From Saprospiraceae bacterium UBA7687 (lineage in GTDB: Bacteria > Bacteroidota > Bacteroidia > Chitinophagales > Saprospiraceae): 31,991 nt of DNA. Every line of letters starts with the position of its first letter. Within the stretch, counting starts at the first letter, position 1. Location: contig DLGT01000124.1 of NCBI GenBank assembly GCA_002482845.1, positions 1 through 31,991 on the forward strand, given 5' to 3'. Positions 25,645 through 31,991 of the stretch are shown one piece after another. The notes under the pieces were generated by a model. It saw only the letters and a program-made list of their open reading frames with translations, had not been told where the DNA came from and searched no databases. The position numbers and the translations under genes are program-made.

Positions 25645-26376
25645 TTATTTCTTTAATTTTCCAAGTATCCTGATAACTTCAGAAGCCATGGTCAGTCCAA
25701 ATAAAGCTGGCATGTATGAAATGGTTCCATAGTATGATTTTTTATAGTTTTTACCATCTGTTAGTTTTAATGCATCTTTTGGTTGAATCTCTTCTGAAAA
25801 GACCACTTTGATTCCCCTTTTTATATTTTCTCTTTTTAATCTTTTTCTAAGACTTTGGGCGAATTTACATTCTTTCGTGGTCGAAATATCTCCGATTTTA
25901 ATTTTGGACGGGTCCAGTTTTCCACCAGCTCCCATAGAACTGATAATTTTGAGTTTTCTACTTTTTGCTATTTTTAAAAGAGTTAATTTAGGAGTGACGC
26001 TATCTATGCAGTCCAATATGTAGTCAAATTTACTAGTATCTAACAGGGTCTCCATATCTTCGGGCTCAAGAAAACGATCATATGGTGTAACCACTAATTC
26101 AGGATTTATATCTTCAAACCTATCTTTAAGAAGTGCAGCTTTGGAGAGACCTATTGTTGATGTTAATGCTTGTAATTGTCTGTTAATGTTCGTAATATCT
26201 ACCGTATCACCATCTATTATAGTGATTTTGCCTATACCTGCTCTTACTAAAAATTCACCTGCAAAACTTCCAACACCTCCAAGGCCGACCAACAATACAT
26301 TGGCTTGTGATAAACTTTGTATTGACTCTTCACCTGTTAATAATGCTGTTCGCTCCAGCCACTTTGGTACTTCCAT
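25645..26376 (-). CDS. tcdA: tRNA threonylcarbamoyladenosine dehydratase
   Basis: A 243-residue E1-like (ThiF/MoeB fold) enzyme that uses ATP to cyclise the t6A base at position 37 of ANN-decoding tRNAs. The opening WLERTALLTGEESIQSL matches the short N-terminus of TcdA. The nucleotide loop GLGGVGS is at 31-37, followed by DGDTVDITNINRQ (56-68) with the conserved Asp and Arg, and YILDCIDS (119-126). The segment CKFAQSLRKRLK (about 171-182) is typical of TcdA rather than MoeB or ThiF. Its ATG lies 40 bases inside the preceding TatD-like gene in another frame; since the family motif begins at once, the overlap appears real. Confidence 0.9.
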   Translation of the reverse strand: MEVPKWLERTALLTGEESIQSLSQANVLLVGLGGVGSFAGEFLVRAGIGKITIIDGDTVDITNINRQLQALTSTIGLSKAALLKDRFEDINPELVVTPYDRFLEPEDMETLLDTSKFDYILDCIDSVTPKLTLLKIAKSRKLKIISSMGAGGKLDPSKIKIGDISTTKECKFAQSLRKRLKRENIKRGIKVVFSEEIQPKDALKLTDGKNYKKSYYGTISYMPALFGLTMASEVIRILGKLKK

Positions 26377-27038
26377 TTTTCTTGGTAAAACTTTTTGAAA
26401 TTTTGAAACAATTGTGATTTTAATGGCTCAAGGTCCATTTTTCTTAAAGCGGCAAAAATACGATATCTATCTGTAATATTTATTCGGAAGTGACTATCTG
26501 TTTCTAAAAATATATGGGTTAACGGTACATATTGGGCCATTTCTATGAAAGTGGCTTTCATTTGATGTTGTGGTGCAATGGACAGTTTGATATTCGCATT
26601 CAAAATTTGTTTTGCTAAAATTTTATTGCGCATAAATCCATGTATTGCCCAGTCGGTTTTACCAAACTCTTTTTTTAATCTTATCAGTCTATCGTAAGCT
26701 CTTACACAATGAATGATGACAGGCGCATTCAGTTCATTTGCTAGATTTATTTGTTGAATGACAATTTCTTCTTGGATGTTTAGTTGCGCCCCTTTCAGCT
26801 TGTCTAATCCAAATTCACCTAGTCCAAGGCAGTTATTATCATTAACATATTTGTCACTAATGAATTTTAATTCACTTTCATTCAAAACGCGTTCGGTCCA
26901 CCAAGGATGATATCCAATAGTATATAATTTTGCTTTTTTGTTTTGATTTCCATGGATAGACACAACTTCAATGACTTCTTCGCCATGCCAATTAGAGTGA
27001 TTGTGGAAATCAATAAATGGTGAATTGTCAATTGCCAA
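26337..27038 (-). CDS. TatD-family metal-dependent hydrolase
   Basis: A 233-residue TIM-barrel hydrolase of the TatD group (metal-dependent nucleases and related enzymes). Metal-site motifs are in order: FIDFHNH (8-14, HxH), GLGEFGLDK (about 72-80), VIIHCVRA (about 107-114), AIHGF (about 131-135) and LETDSH (about 197-202). It is shorter than E. coli TatD (about 260) and diverged between motifs, so the natural substrate is uncertain. No ATG exists before the first motif; the start is TTG at 27038, with an in-frame TAA 12 bases upstream. Its last 40 bases are also the start of tcdA, so the two are almost certainly co-transcribed and translationally coupled. Confidence 0.8.
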   Translation of the reverse strand: MAIDNSPFIDFHNHSNWHGEEVIEVVSIHGNQNKKAKLYTIGYHPWWTERVLNESELKFISDKYVNDNNCLGLGEFGLDKLKGAQLNIQEEIVIQQINLANELNAPVIIHCVRAYDRLIRLKKEFGKTDWAIHGFMRNKILAKQILNANIKLSIAPQHQMKATFIEMAQYVPLTHIFLETDSHFRINITDRYRIFAALRKMDLEPLKSQLFQNFKKFYQEKWKYQSGWSEQHY

Positions 27039-27082
27039 ATCAATAATTTATTTAGGAAAAATTGATAATAAATCAGAAAAAC

Positions 27083-27119
27083 AGATGCGGAAAAAGCTAG
27101 GTTTACCTTTCCCGCATCT
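27083..27119 (-). terminator. Terminator of pckA
   Basis: AGATGCGG (27083-27090) pairs perfectly with CCGCATCT (27112-27119), with AAA/TTT pairing inside. On the minus strand the stem is followed by GTTTTTCTG. It lies 16 bases after the pckA stop and ahead of the TatD-like gene, so it should separate the two units. Confidence 0.75.
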
Positions 27120-27134
27120 TATAAATTTAAAGAA

Positions 27135-28715
27135 TTATTTTGGACCTGCGGCTACTATTTCTTTGTTTACACCTTTTTCATATTTTTTGAAATTGGTTTT
27201 AAATAATTCTGCCAATTTTTTTAAAGTATTTTCATACCCTTTTTTATCAACCCATGTTTCTTTTGATTGAAGTATTTCTGAAGGGACATCCGGGCAGCTT
27301 GTTGGTATTTTAAAACCAAAAATTGGCTCATCTATCATTTCTACTTGATCAAAATCATTATTATGTATAGCATCAATGATGGCACGTGTATATTTAAGCT
27401 TGATTCTAGAACCAATGCCATATGGTCCTCCTGTCCATCCAGTATTTACCAACCATGCTTTTGCACCATGTTTTGTTATTTTTTCTGCAAGTAACTCAGC
27501 ATATTTGTTTGGGTGCCAAGGCATGAATGCAGCACCAAAACAAGCTGAAAATGTAGCAGATGGCTCTGTAACGCCCATTTCTGTTCCTGCCACTTTAGCA
27601 GTGTATCCTGAAATAAAATGATAACTAGCTTGTTCAGGCGTCAGGCTGCTCACTGGCGGCAACACACCATATGCGTCACACGTTAAAAAAATAATATTTT
27701 TTGGTTGTCCAGCTACACATGGTATTTTTGCATTTTGGATAAAATCGATAGGGTAGGCTGCGCGCGTATTTTCGGTGATGGAAATATCGTCATAATCTAC
27801 ATTACGAGTCTTCTCATCATACACCACGTTTTCTAAGACAGTACCAAATTTTATGGCGTTATAGATTTCAGGTTCTTTTTCTGCACTTAAATTAATTGCT
27901 TTTGCGTAGCAACCACCTTCAATATTGAATACACCTTTGTCCGTCCAGCAGTGTTCATCATCTCCTATTAAGTGTCTTCTAGGGTCAGCACTTAGAGTTG
28001 TTTTACCAGTCCCAGAAAGTCCAAAAAATATAGATACATCTTCTTTGTCTCCCACATTAGCAGAACAGTGCATAGGCATCACATTTTTGAGTGGCATCAA
28101 GTAATTCATCACTGTGAATATTCCTTTTTTCATTTCGCCAGCATACTCTGTCCCTAAGATGACTATTTCTCTTTTTTCAAAATCTAATGCTACACTAGTT
28201 TTTGATGTCATCTGATTTGTAAATTTATTTGCTGGAAAAGCTCCAGAATTAAATATGGTATAATCAGGCTCTCCAAAAGATTTCAATTCTTCTTTGGTCG
28301 GTCTGATAAGCATATTATTCATGAATAGTGCATGGTAAGCTCTTGTACATATTACCCTAACTTTTATTCTATACTTAGGATCCCATCCTGCAAATCCATC
28401 AAATACGTATATAATATCTCTACTATTTATGTAATCAATCGCTCGGACTTTATTAATCATAAATGTATGTTCATCCAAAGGTAGATTTACATTGCCCCAA
28501 TCAATATTGTTTTCTGAATCAGGGTGTTTTACTATTCTACGATCTTTTGGACTTCGGCCTGTTTTTTCTCCTGAATAAACTAATAGAGCGCCTTTGTCAG
28601 AGATAATACTCCCTTTTTCGTTTTGAAGGGCCATTTCGTACAACCTAGGAACACTAAGGTTGCGATAGATTTTTGGTTGGGTAATACCCACTTTTTCCAA
28701 ATTGAAAGATTTCAT
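27135..28715 (-). CDS. pckA: Phosphoenolpyruvate carboxykinase (ATP)
   Basis: A 526-residue cytoplasmic enzyme that converts oxaloacetate and ATP to phosphoenolpyruvate, CO2 and ADP, the first committed step of gluconeogenesis. The P-loop GLSGTGKTTLSADP (232-245) is the kinase-1a motif that marks the ATP-dependent class, preceded by MPMHCSANVG (213-222) and followed by IGDDEHCW (250-257) with the metal-binding Asp pair. TGRSPKDRR (52-60) holds the substrate-binding Arg. NTGWTGGPYGIGSRIKLKYTRAII, further on, contains the adenine-site and lid residues. Length is normal. It is a single-gene unit with its own -7 box and terminator. Confidence 0.96.
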   Translation of the reverse strand: MKSFNLEKVGITQPKIYRNLSVPRLYEMALQNEKGSIISDKGALLVYSGEKTGRSPKDRRIVKHPDSENNIDWGNVNLPLDEHTFMINKVRAIDYINSRDIIYVFDGFAGWDPKYRIKVRVICTRAYHALFMNNMLIRPTKEELKSFGEPDYTIFNSGAFPANKFTNQMTSKTSVALDFEKREIVILGTEYAGEMKKGIFTVMNYLMPLKNVMPMHCSANVGDKEDVSIFFGLSGTGKTTLSADPRRHLIGDDEHCWTDKGVFNIEGGCYAKAINLSAEKEPEIYNAIKFGTVLENVVYDEKTRNVDYDDISITENTRAAYPIDFIQNAKIPCVAGQPKNIIFLTCDAYGVLPPVSSLTPEQASYHFISGYTAKVAGTEMGVTEPSATFSACFGAAFMPWHPNKYAELLAEKITKHGAKAWLVNTGWTGGPYGIGSRIKLKYTRAIIDAIHNNDFDQVEMIDEPIFGFKIPTSCPDVPSEILQSKETWVDKKGYENTLKKLAELFKTNFKKYEKGVNKEIVAAGPK

Positions 28716-28759
28716 TTTTTATTGATTAGGTTATAAAATAATTAAAAATTTGGTCAACA

Positions 28760-28767
28760 CAAAGTTA
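28760..28767 (-). promoter_or_regulatory. Candidate -7 element of pckA
   Basis: Minus strand TAACTTTG, exact TAnnTTTG match, about 45 bases before the pckA ATG. No TTTG at 19-21 bases upstream. Confidence 0.35.
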
Positions 28768-29095
28768 ATAATTCATTTTGAATATTTCTTATTTATCAGG
28801 TTTTAGATAATAAATTTTGCTTTAGATCATATTTTACATCATTTTGGATGATTTTCGTCACTTAGAAATTCAAAGGCTTGTTTTGTAGTATGATTTATTT
28901 TTAATGTTTCCAAAGTGTCTTTTATATTTTCTAAAGATTTTTCTTATTTCAAATTCATATTAACCGTTTAGATAGTTAGTTCATTTATAAGATTTATTTG
29001 AATAATAAACATCGTAGAAAGGTAATAAATTGAAATCTTAAATGAAACCAATTTGATTAGTTTCATGGATCGTTAAAACAGTAATTTAGCTTTTA

Positions 29096-29119
29096 TAATG
29101 TAAATAATGTTTTACATTA
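29096..29119 (-). terminator. AT-rich hairpin after the acyl-CoA reductase gene
   Basis: TAATGTAAA (29096-29104) and TTTACATTA (29111-29119) form a perfect nine-pair stem with a six-base loop, 26 bases after the stop at 29146. There is no T run on either side and the stem is AT-rich, so it is at best a weak terminator. Confidence 0.3.
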
Positions 29120-29145
29120 GATGTGGGTTTCTCAATAAATCTGAT

Positions 29146-30168
29146 TTAAAGGCTTAATAAAAACTGAACCGTATCTACACCATCCGCATAGGTAAGAATG
29201 CTAGGACATTGTGAGTTTCCAAACGGAATTGTTGCTATCCCATCTATGTGAGTATTTGAGACTATACATTGGATCTCATTATTATGGTCGTCTATCCACG
29301 TAGTAAGTGAATTAATATTTTCATATTTTTGATAATGTAAGCTACCTATTCTAGATATGATTTGGTCAGATTCACGTAGAATGAGCATATCATTGTGAAG
29401 AAATTTTTCTTTGTTTAACAACATTAAAGCAACATTGTAATCATAGTTGTTTTTATATTTATTGTGAAAAATAATGTCTTTAAAATTGTCAAAAACCACA
29501 AATAACCTTGTAATGTCATAGTCTTTAGGGACAAAAAGCATACTGACATTCCTGCATCCTAAGCCGAAATAACTAAATACATCATTTCCTAGTGCTTGTA
29601 ATTCCATGTCTGTCTCATTACCTGCAATTATTGCAATGCTGTTTCTGTTTTTTCTGATGATATGTGGTACATGTTTAAAGTAGAAATCAAAATGTTTTGC
29701 AGTTGAGTTAGATCCTGTTACAATAGCCGCATCGTAATCTTCAAGTTTAGCCACTTGATTAAAATAAAAGCCATTATTGATGTTTATTTCAATTAGTTTT
29801 TTTATCATAAACTGCATTAGTGTTTTATCTTTATCGGAGTACTTAATCAAGCTTATGTGACCTGTTAAGTAACAACACAATACATCATGAAATCCCACAA
29901 GTGGTATATTGCCCGCAAGAATGAGCCCAATTTTTTTAGGACTTATATTGTCATCAAGTTTGTATGTGTCGATTAAAAGTTGAAGCGATTTTTGATTTAG
30001 AAATTCATCACGAATTGCCTTGATGGCTTTAGAAATATTTCCTTGTGTAAACCATGGGTTTTCATTTTCAGCTTGATTGAAAATTTGAATAATCTCATTT
30101 TCGTTCAAGTTATTCAAATGAGTACCTAGTTGGATTAAATTGGCAACTCTCTCTCTTAATGCTATCAT
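29146..30168 (-). CDS. LuxC-type acyl-CoA reductase
   Basis: A 340-residue member of the LuxC/acyl-CoA reductase family (aldehyde-dehydrogenase fold), which reduces an activated acyl group to the aldehyde with NADPH. Conserved features: LILAGNIPLVGFHD (82-95), the nucleotide-site region AAIVTGSNSTAKHF (147-160), and FGLGCRNVS (201-209) with the expected catalytic Cys205. The C-terminus has IPFGNSQCPSILTYADGVDTVQFL, also typical. No luxD, luxE or luciferase genes are near, so light production is not implied; in Bacteroidota this family is widespread and its substrate is not established. It is divergent from an S24-type regulator across 314 bases, and has a -7 box 22 bases before its ATG. Confidence 0.85.
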   Translation of the reverse strand: MIALRERVANLIQLGTHLNNLNENEIIQIFNQAENENPWFTQGNISKAIKAIRDEFLNQKSLQLLIDTYKLDDNISPKKIGLILAGNIPLVGFHDVLCCYLTGHISLIKYSDKDKTLMQFMIKKLIEININNGFYFNQVAKLEDYDAAIVTGSNSTAKHFDFYFKHVPHIIRKNRNSIAIIAGNETDMELQALGNDVFSYFGLGCRNVSMLFVPKDYDITRLFVVFDNFKDIIFHNKYKNNYDYNVALMLLNKEKFLHNDMLILRESDQIISRIGSLHYQKYENINSLTTWIDDHNNEIQCIVSNTHIDGIATIPFGNSQCPSILTYADGVDTVQFLLSL

Positions 30169-30189
30169 ATTGATGAAATATTATGGCTG

Positions 30190-30197
30190 CAAAGGTA
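30190..30197 (-). promoter_or_regulatory. Candidate -7 element of the acyl-CoA reductase gene
   Basis: Minus strand TACCTTTG, exact match. A TTTG lies 24 bases upstream, slightly too far for the usual spacer. The predicted leader is only about 15 bases. Confidence 0.35.
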
Positions 30198-30434
30198 AGC
30201 TAAAACTAATGATAGATGGGACAAACTTAATATCTCATTTTTAATCTATCCAATATAAATTGAAAAATATGATTTTTTGCTGAGTAATAATTTAGATTTC
30301 ATAATTAGTGATTTTTTTATGTGCTTGTCCATTTTCTGAGATTAATATCTGTTGTTTTCAGTTTTAATATTTTTACATATTAAAATATTTTTTAATAATT
30401 TCTACATATTATTTTTTATTTAAATATATTTATT

Positions 30435-30442
30435 TACATTTG
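30435..30442 (+). promoter_or_regulatory. Candidate -7 element of the S24 regulator gene
   Basis: TACATTTG, exact TAnnTTTG match, 40 bases before the ATG at 30483. The upstream 20 bases are all A/T and no TTTG is present. Confidence 0.35.
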
Positions 30443-30482
30443 CGGCAGACGAAATCATACCAACCATTCAATTTTAGTAATT

Positions 30483-31316
30483 ATGTGCCATATTGTGACA
30501 GATCGGTTTATTCAGTGTCTCGAAAAACTCAAAGAGAGAAACGAAATCAAGTCATCTAGACAGTTTGCGCTTGCTGTAGAATATCATCCACAAAATCTAA
30601 ATGATATACTCAAAGGCAAAAGAGACGTAACTATAGACCTTATCAAAAACGCTTCAGAAATATATAAAATAAATCCCTTATATATATTCACTGGTTCAGG
30701 CGATATGTTTATAAGGGATGACATAGAACAAAGTTCATCGTCTCCGAATGTAGTCAGGAGCCTTGAGAAGATTGTTTATGTACCCACAGCTGCTCATGCA
30801 GGATACATAGATCAGTATAATGACCCTGTTTTTATGGAAGATTTGGTAAGTTTTTCACTTCCAGATTATAAATTCCAACATGGTACATATAGATGTTTTG
30901 ATATAGTAGGTGATAGTATGGAACCGTCACTTTTTGCAGGAGATAAGGTGGTTTGTTCCTTAGTAGACTCTAATAATTTTTACAGTTCCGTCAGAAATAA
31001 CCTTGTTTATGTGATAGTTATGGAAGGTGGACTTGTAGTAAAAAGAGTCATAAACAAAATTAAAGATGATCAAACATTGCTCTTGTGTTCTGACAATAAT
31101 TACTACCAACCTTATGGCGTACATATTGGTGAAATAAAAGAGATTTGGCATGTAGAAGTGAAGATTTCACCATATCTACCATCACCTAATAATATCAGAA
31201 ATACCTTCCATGAAGAAATGGATAATATGAAGAAGACAATTAATGTACAGTCGACAGCTATACAAGCCTTAAATCAAACAGTAGAGAAACTATTAAAGCA
31301 GAATCGTTCTTTATGA
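30483..31316 (+). CDS. HTH-type regulator with S24 (LexA/CI-like) peptidase domain
   Basis: A 277-residue transcription regulator. Residues 7-70 are a lambda-repressor-like helix-turn-helix (SSRQFALAVEYHPQNLNDILKGKRD around the recognition helix). Residues about 97-230 are an S24 peptidase-type domain: a possible Ala106-Gly107 cleavage point in PTAAHAGYID, catalytic Ser145 in FDIVGDSMEPSL, and Lys187 in GGLVVKRV. LexA, CI and UmuD use this Ser-Lys pair for RecA-stimulated self-cleavage; many Bacteroidota members keep it with unknown triggers. Residues about 240-275 form a polar heptad-like helix, an extra beyond LexA. It is divergent from the acyl-CoA reductase gene. It is unlikely to be a prophage repressor, as no phage gene is near. 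Confidence 0.85.
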   Translation: MCHIVTDRFIQCLEKLKERNEIKSSRQFALAVEYHPQNLNDILKGKRDVTIDLIKNASEIYKINPLYIFTGSGDMFIRDDIEQSSSSPNVVRSLEKIVYVPTAAHAGYIDQYNDPVFMEDLVSFSLPDYKFQHGTYRCFDIVGDSMEPSLFAGDKVVCSLVDSNNFYSSVRNNLVYVIVMEGGLVVKRVINKIKDDQTLLLCSDNNYYQPYGVHIGEIKEIWHVEVKISPYLPSPNNIRNTFHEEMDNMKKTINVQSTAIQALNQTVEKLLKQNRSL

Positions 31317-31365
31317 TGATTGCAGAATAATATTACATCAAAAATCAAATTTAATCCCCCAAATA

Positions 31366-31403
31366 AAAAACCCTGAAAGTATTGAATTACAATCAGGGTT
31401 TTT
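31366..31403. terminator. Bidirectional terminator between S24 regulator and DUF1573 genes
   Basis: AAAAACCCTGA (31366-31376) and TCAGGGTTTTT (31393-31403) are perfect 11-base complements with a 16-base loop; A runs and T runs give a working tail on both strands. It lies 50 bases after one stop and 21 bases after the other in a convergent gap. Confidence 0.85.
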
Positions 31404-31423
31404 GTTTTATGATAATTACTATA

Positions 31424-31861
31424 CTATATCAATTCGTATGTATAGTTCAATACTTTAAGGATTCTTTGTCCTGTTTTAGGATTTAAGTTTTTTAAGTAAA
31501 TATCCACATCAATAACTTCTGATACTTCCTTTTTACCGCTGTCAAAAGTTACATGAATGGTCGCTTTCTGACCAACTTTTATAGGCGTTTTTGGGTAATC
31601 AAGTGTAGTACAGTCGCATCCAGATGCAATATCTATTTCGATAGTTTCCGTACCAGTATTAGTGAATACGAAGTCGAATTTTTTAATTTCCCCTTTTTTA
31701 ACCTTGCCAAGGTTGATACTTTCTTTAGCAAAAGTCATATGAACACCAGATTTTTTGACTTCAGCAATTTTGTTTTTCTGAACTGTTGACTTGCTTTGTG
31801 CGGAAACACTAAATGACGCAGATGCTATTAGAGCAACGATCATAAATTTTAAAATTTTCAT
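31424..31861 (-). CDS. Exported DUF1573 protein
   Basis: A 145-residue protein: signal peptide MKILKFMIVALIASASFSVSAQ (1-22), then a DUF1573 domain. The domain core FAKESINLGKVKKGEIKKFDFVFTNTG, then IASGCDCTTLDYPKTPIKVG, then IHVTFDSGKK is the family pattern of an ASPM/SPD-2/Hydin-like Ig fold, including the C-x-C pair in SGCDCT. I chose the ATG at 31861; an in-frame ATG at 31897 would add 12 polar residues ahead of a good signal peptide. Single-domain members are very common in Bacteroidota, and their function is unknown. It is a single gene facing the S24 regulator, sharing its terminator. Confidence 0.85.
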   Translation of the reverse strand: MKILKFMIVALIASASFSVSAQSKSTVQKNKIAEVKKSGVHMTFAKESINLGKVKKGEIKKFDFVFTNTGTETIEIDIASGCDCTTLDYPKTPIKVGQKATIHVTFDSGKKEVSEVIDVDIYLKNLNPKTGQRILKVLNYTYELI

Positions 31862-31991
31862 GGTATATTTGTTTTGTAATGAATCAATAAAGTACAAAGG
31901 TCTGTATATTTTATAACAAATTATCTTACGAATATGTTAAAAGTAGCAATAACAACCTATATTTTTGAATTATGGTGTTAGACGAGATAGA

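Larger units (their letters stand above)
28716..29145. other. AT-rich intergenic region between luxC-like gene and pckA
   Basis: 430 bases, the longest gap in the window. It contains the pckA -7 box (28760-28767), a hairpin just after the acyl-CoA reductase gene (29096-29119) and a smaller repeat ATGAAAC/GTTTCAT (29042-29048 and 29060-29066). I see no open frame, tRNA or recognisable RNA. Confidence 0.5.
30169..30482. other. Very AT-rich divergent region between luxC-like and S24 regulator genes
   Basis: 314 bases with almost no G or C between about 30230 and 30430. Each gene has an exact -7 box near its own end (30190-30197 minus, 30435-30442 plus). No open frame was seen. Such a stretch is a possible target of a DNA-binding regulator. 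Confidence 0.5.

Noticed and set aside
29042..29066. ATGAAAC/GTTTCAT seven-base inverted repeat with 11-base loop
   Set aside because: Short, AT-rich, no T run and far from gene ends; it can occur by chance in such DNA.
29146..30168. Possible bioluminescence gene cluster
   Set aside because: Only a luxC-type gene is present; no luxA, luxB, luxD or luxE. The family is widespread in non-luminous Bacteroidota.
30483..31316. Possible prophage repressor
   Set aside because: The domain layout fits CI-like repressors, but no integrase, attachment site, structural or lysis gene is present on either side.
31972..31991. A possible gene start (ATG GTG TTA GAC GAG ATA) at the right edge, with TATTTTTG just before it
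   Set aside because: Only six codons are visible, and the -7-like box is four bases from the ATG, which would make the message leaderless. Too little to call a gene.

Overview
The window is about 32 kb of AT-rich chromosome from a member of the Bacteroidota, most likely a Saprospiria- or Chitinophagia-like lineage; the exact family is inference. Evidence for the phylum: a type IX secretion system (T9SS) plug protein, a large secreted protease ending in a T9SS sorting domain, many sites matching the Bacteroidota promoter form TTTG-N19-21-TAnnTTTG, ATP-dependent PEP carboxykinase, a SMUG2-type DNA glycosylase, DUF1573 and a LuxC-type acyl-CoA reductase. No tRNA, rRNA, CRISPR array, insertion sequence, integrase or phage gene was seen; this looks like ordinary core chromosome with a few lineage-specific genes.

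Layout. (1) 1-3604, minus: a truncated secreted beta-propeller-like protein, then an operon of a beta-helix lipoprotein and a SMUG2-type glycosylase. (2) 3751-7241, plus: three glycosyltransferase genes (DPM1-like GT2, cellulose-synthase-like GT2, GT-C membrane enzyme), divergent from the lipoprotein gene through overlapping promoters. (3) 7234-10377, minus: T9SS plug protein, a DUF1761 membrane protein and an alpha/beta hydrolase. (4) 10700-11646, plus: a small single-pass protein with a PKD-like domain and a PspC-domain protein. (5) 11702-16107, minus: a probable operon of penicillin-acylase-type hydrolase, four-helix membrane protein, coaE and a lipase-like hydrolase. (6) 16495-21514, plus: secA-ribD-nth behind a clear promoter. 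(7) 21556-28715, minus: a 1289-residue metalloprotease with ten PKD-like domains, then (in transcription order) pckA with its own terminator, followed by the overlapping pair tatD-like/tcdA. (8) 29146-31861: a LuxC-type acyl-CoA reductase (minus) divergent from an S24/HTH regulator (plus), which shares a strong terminator with a convergent DUF1573 gene.

How the genes relate. SecA exports the signal-peptide proteins; the T9SS plug protein belongs to the outer-membrane machine that would then secrete the PKD metalloprotease. The glycosyltransferase trio looks like a lipid-linked sugar or polysaccharide pathway of unknown product. coaE, ribD, nth, tcdA and pckA are housekeeping.

I did not find a convincing new defence or mobile system. 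The observations most worth a second look are the strictly periodic two-module PKD array with one cysteine per module, the glycosyltransferase trio, the S24 regulator facing luxC, and an endonuclease III missing one cysteine of its iron-sulfur motif.
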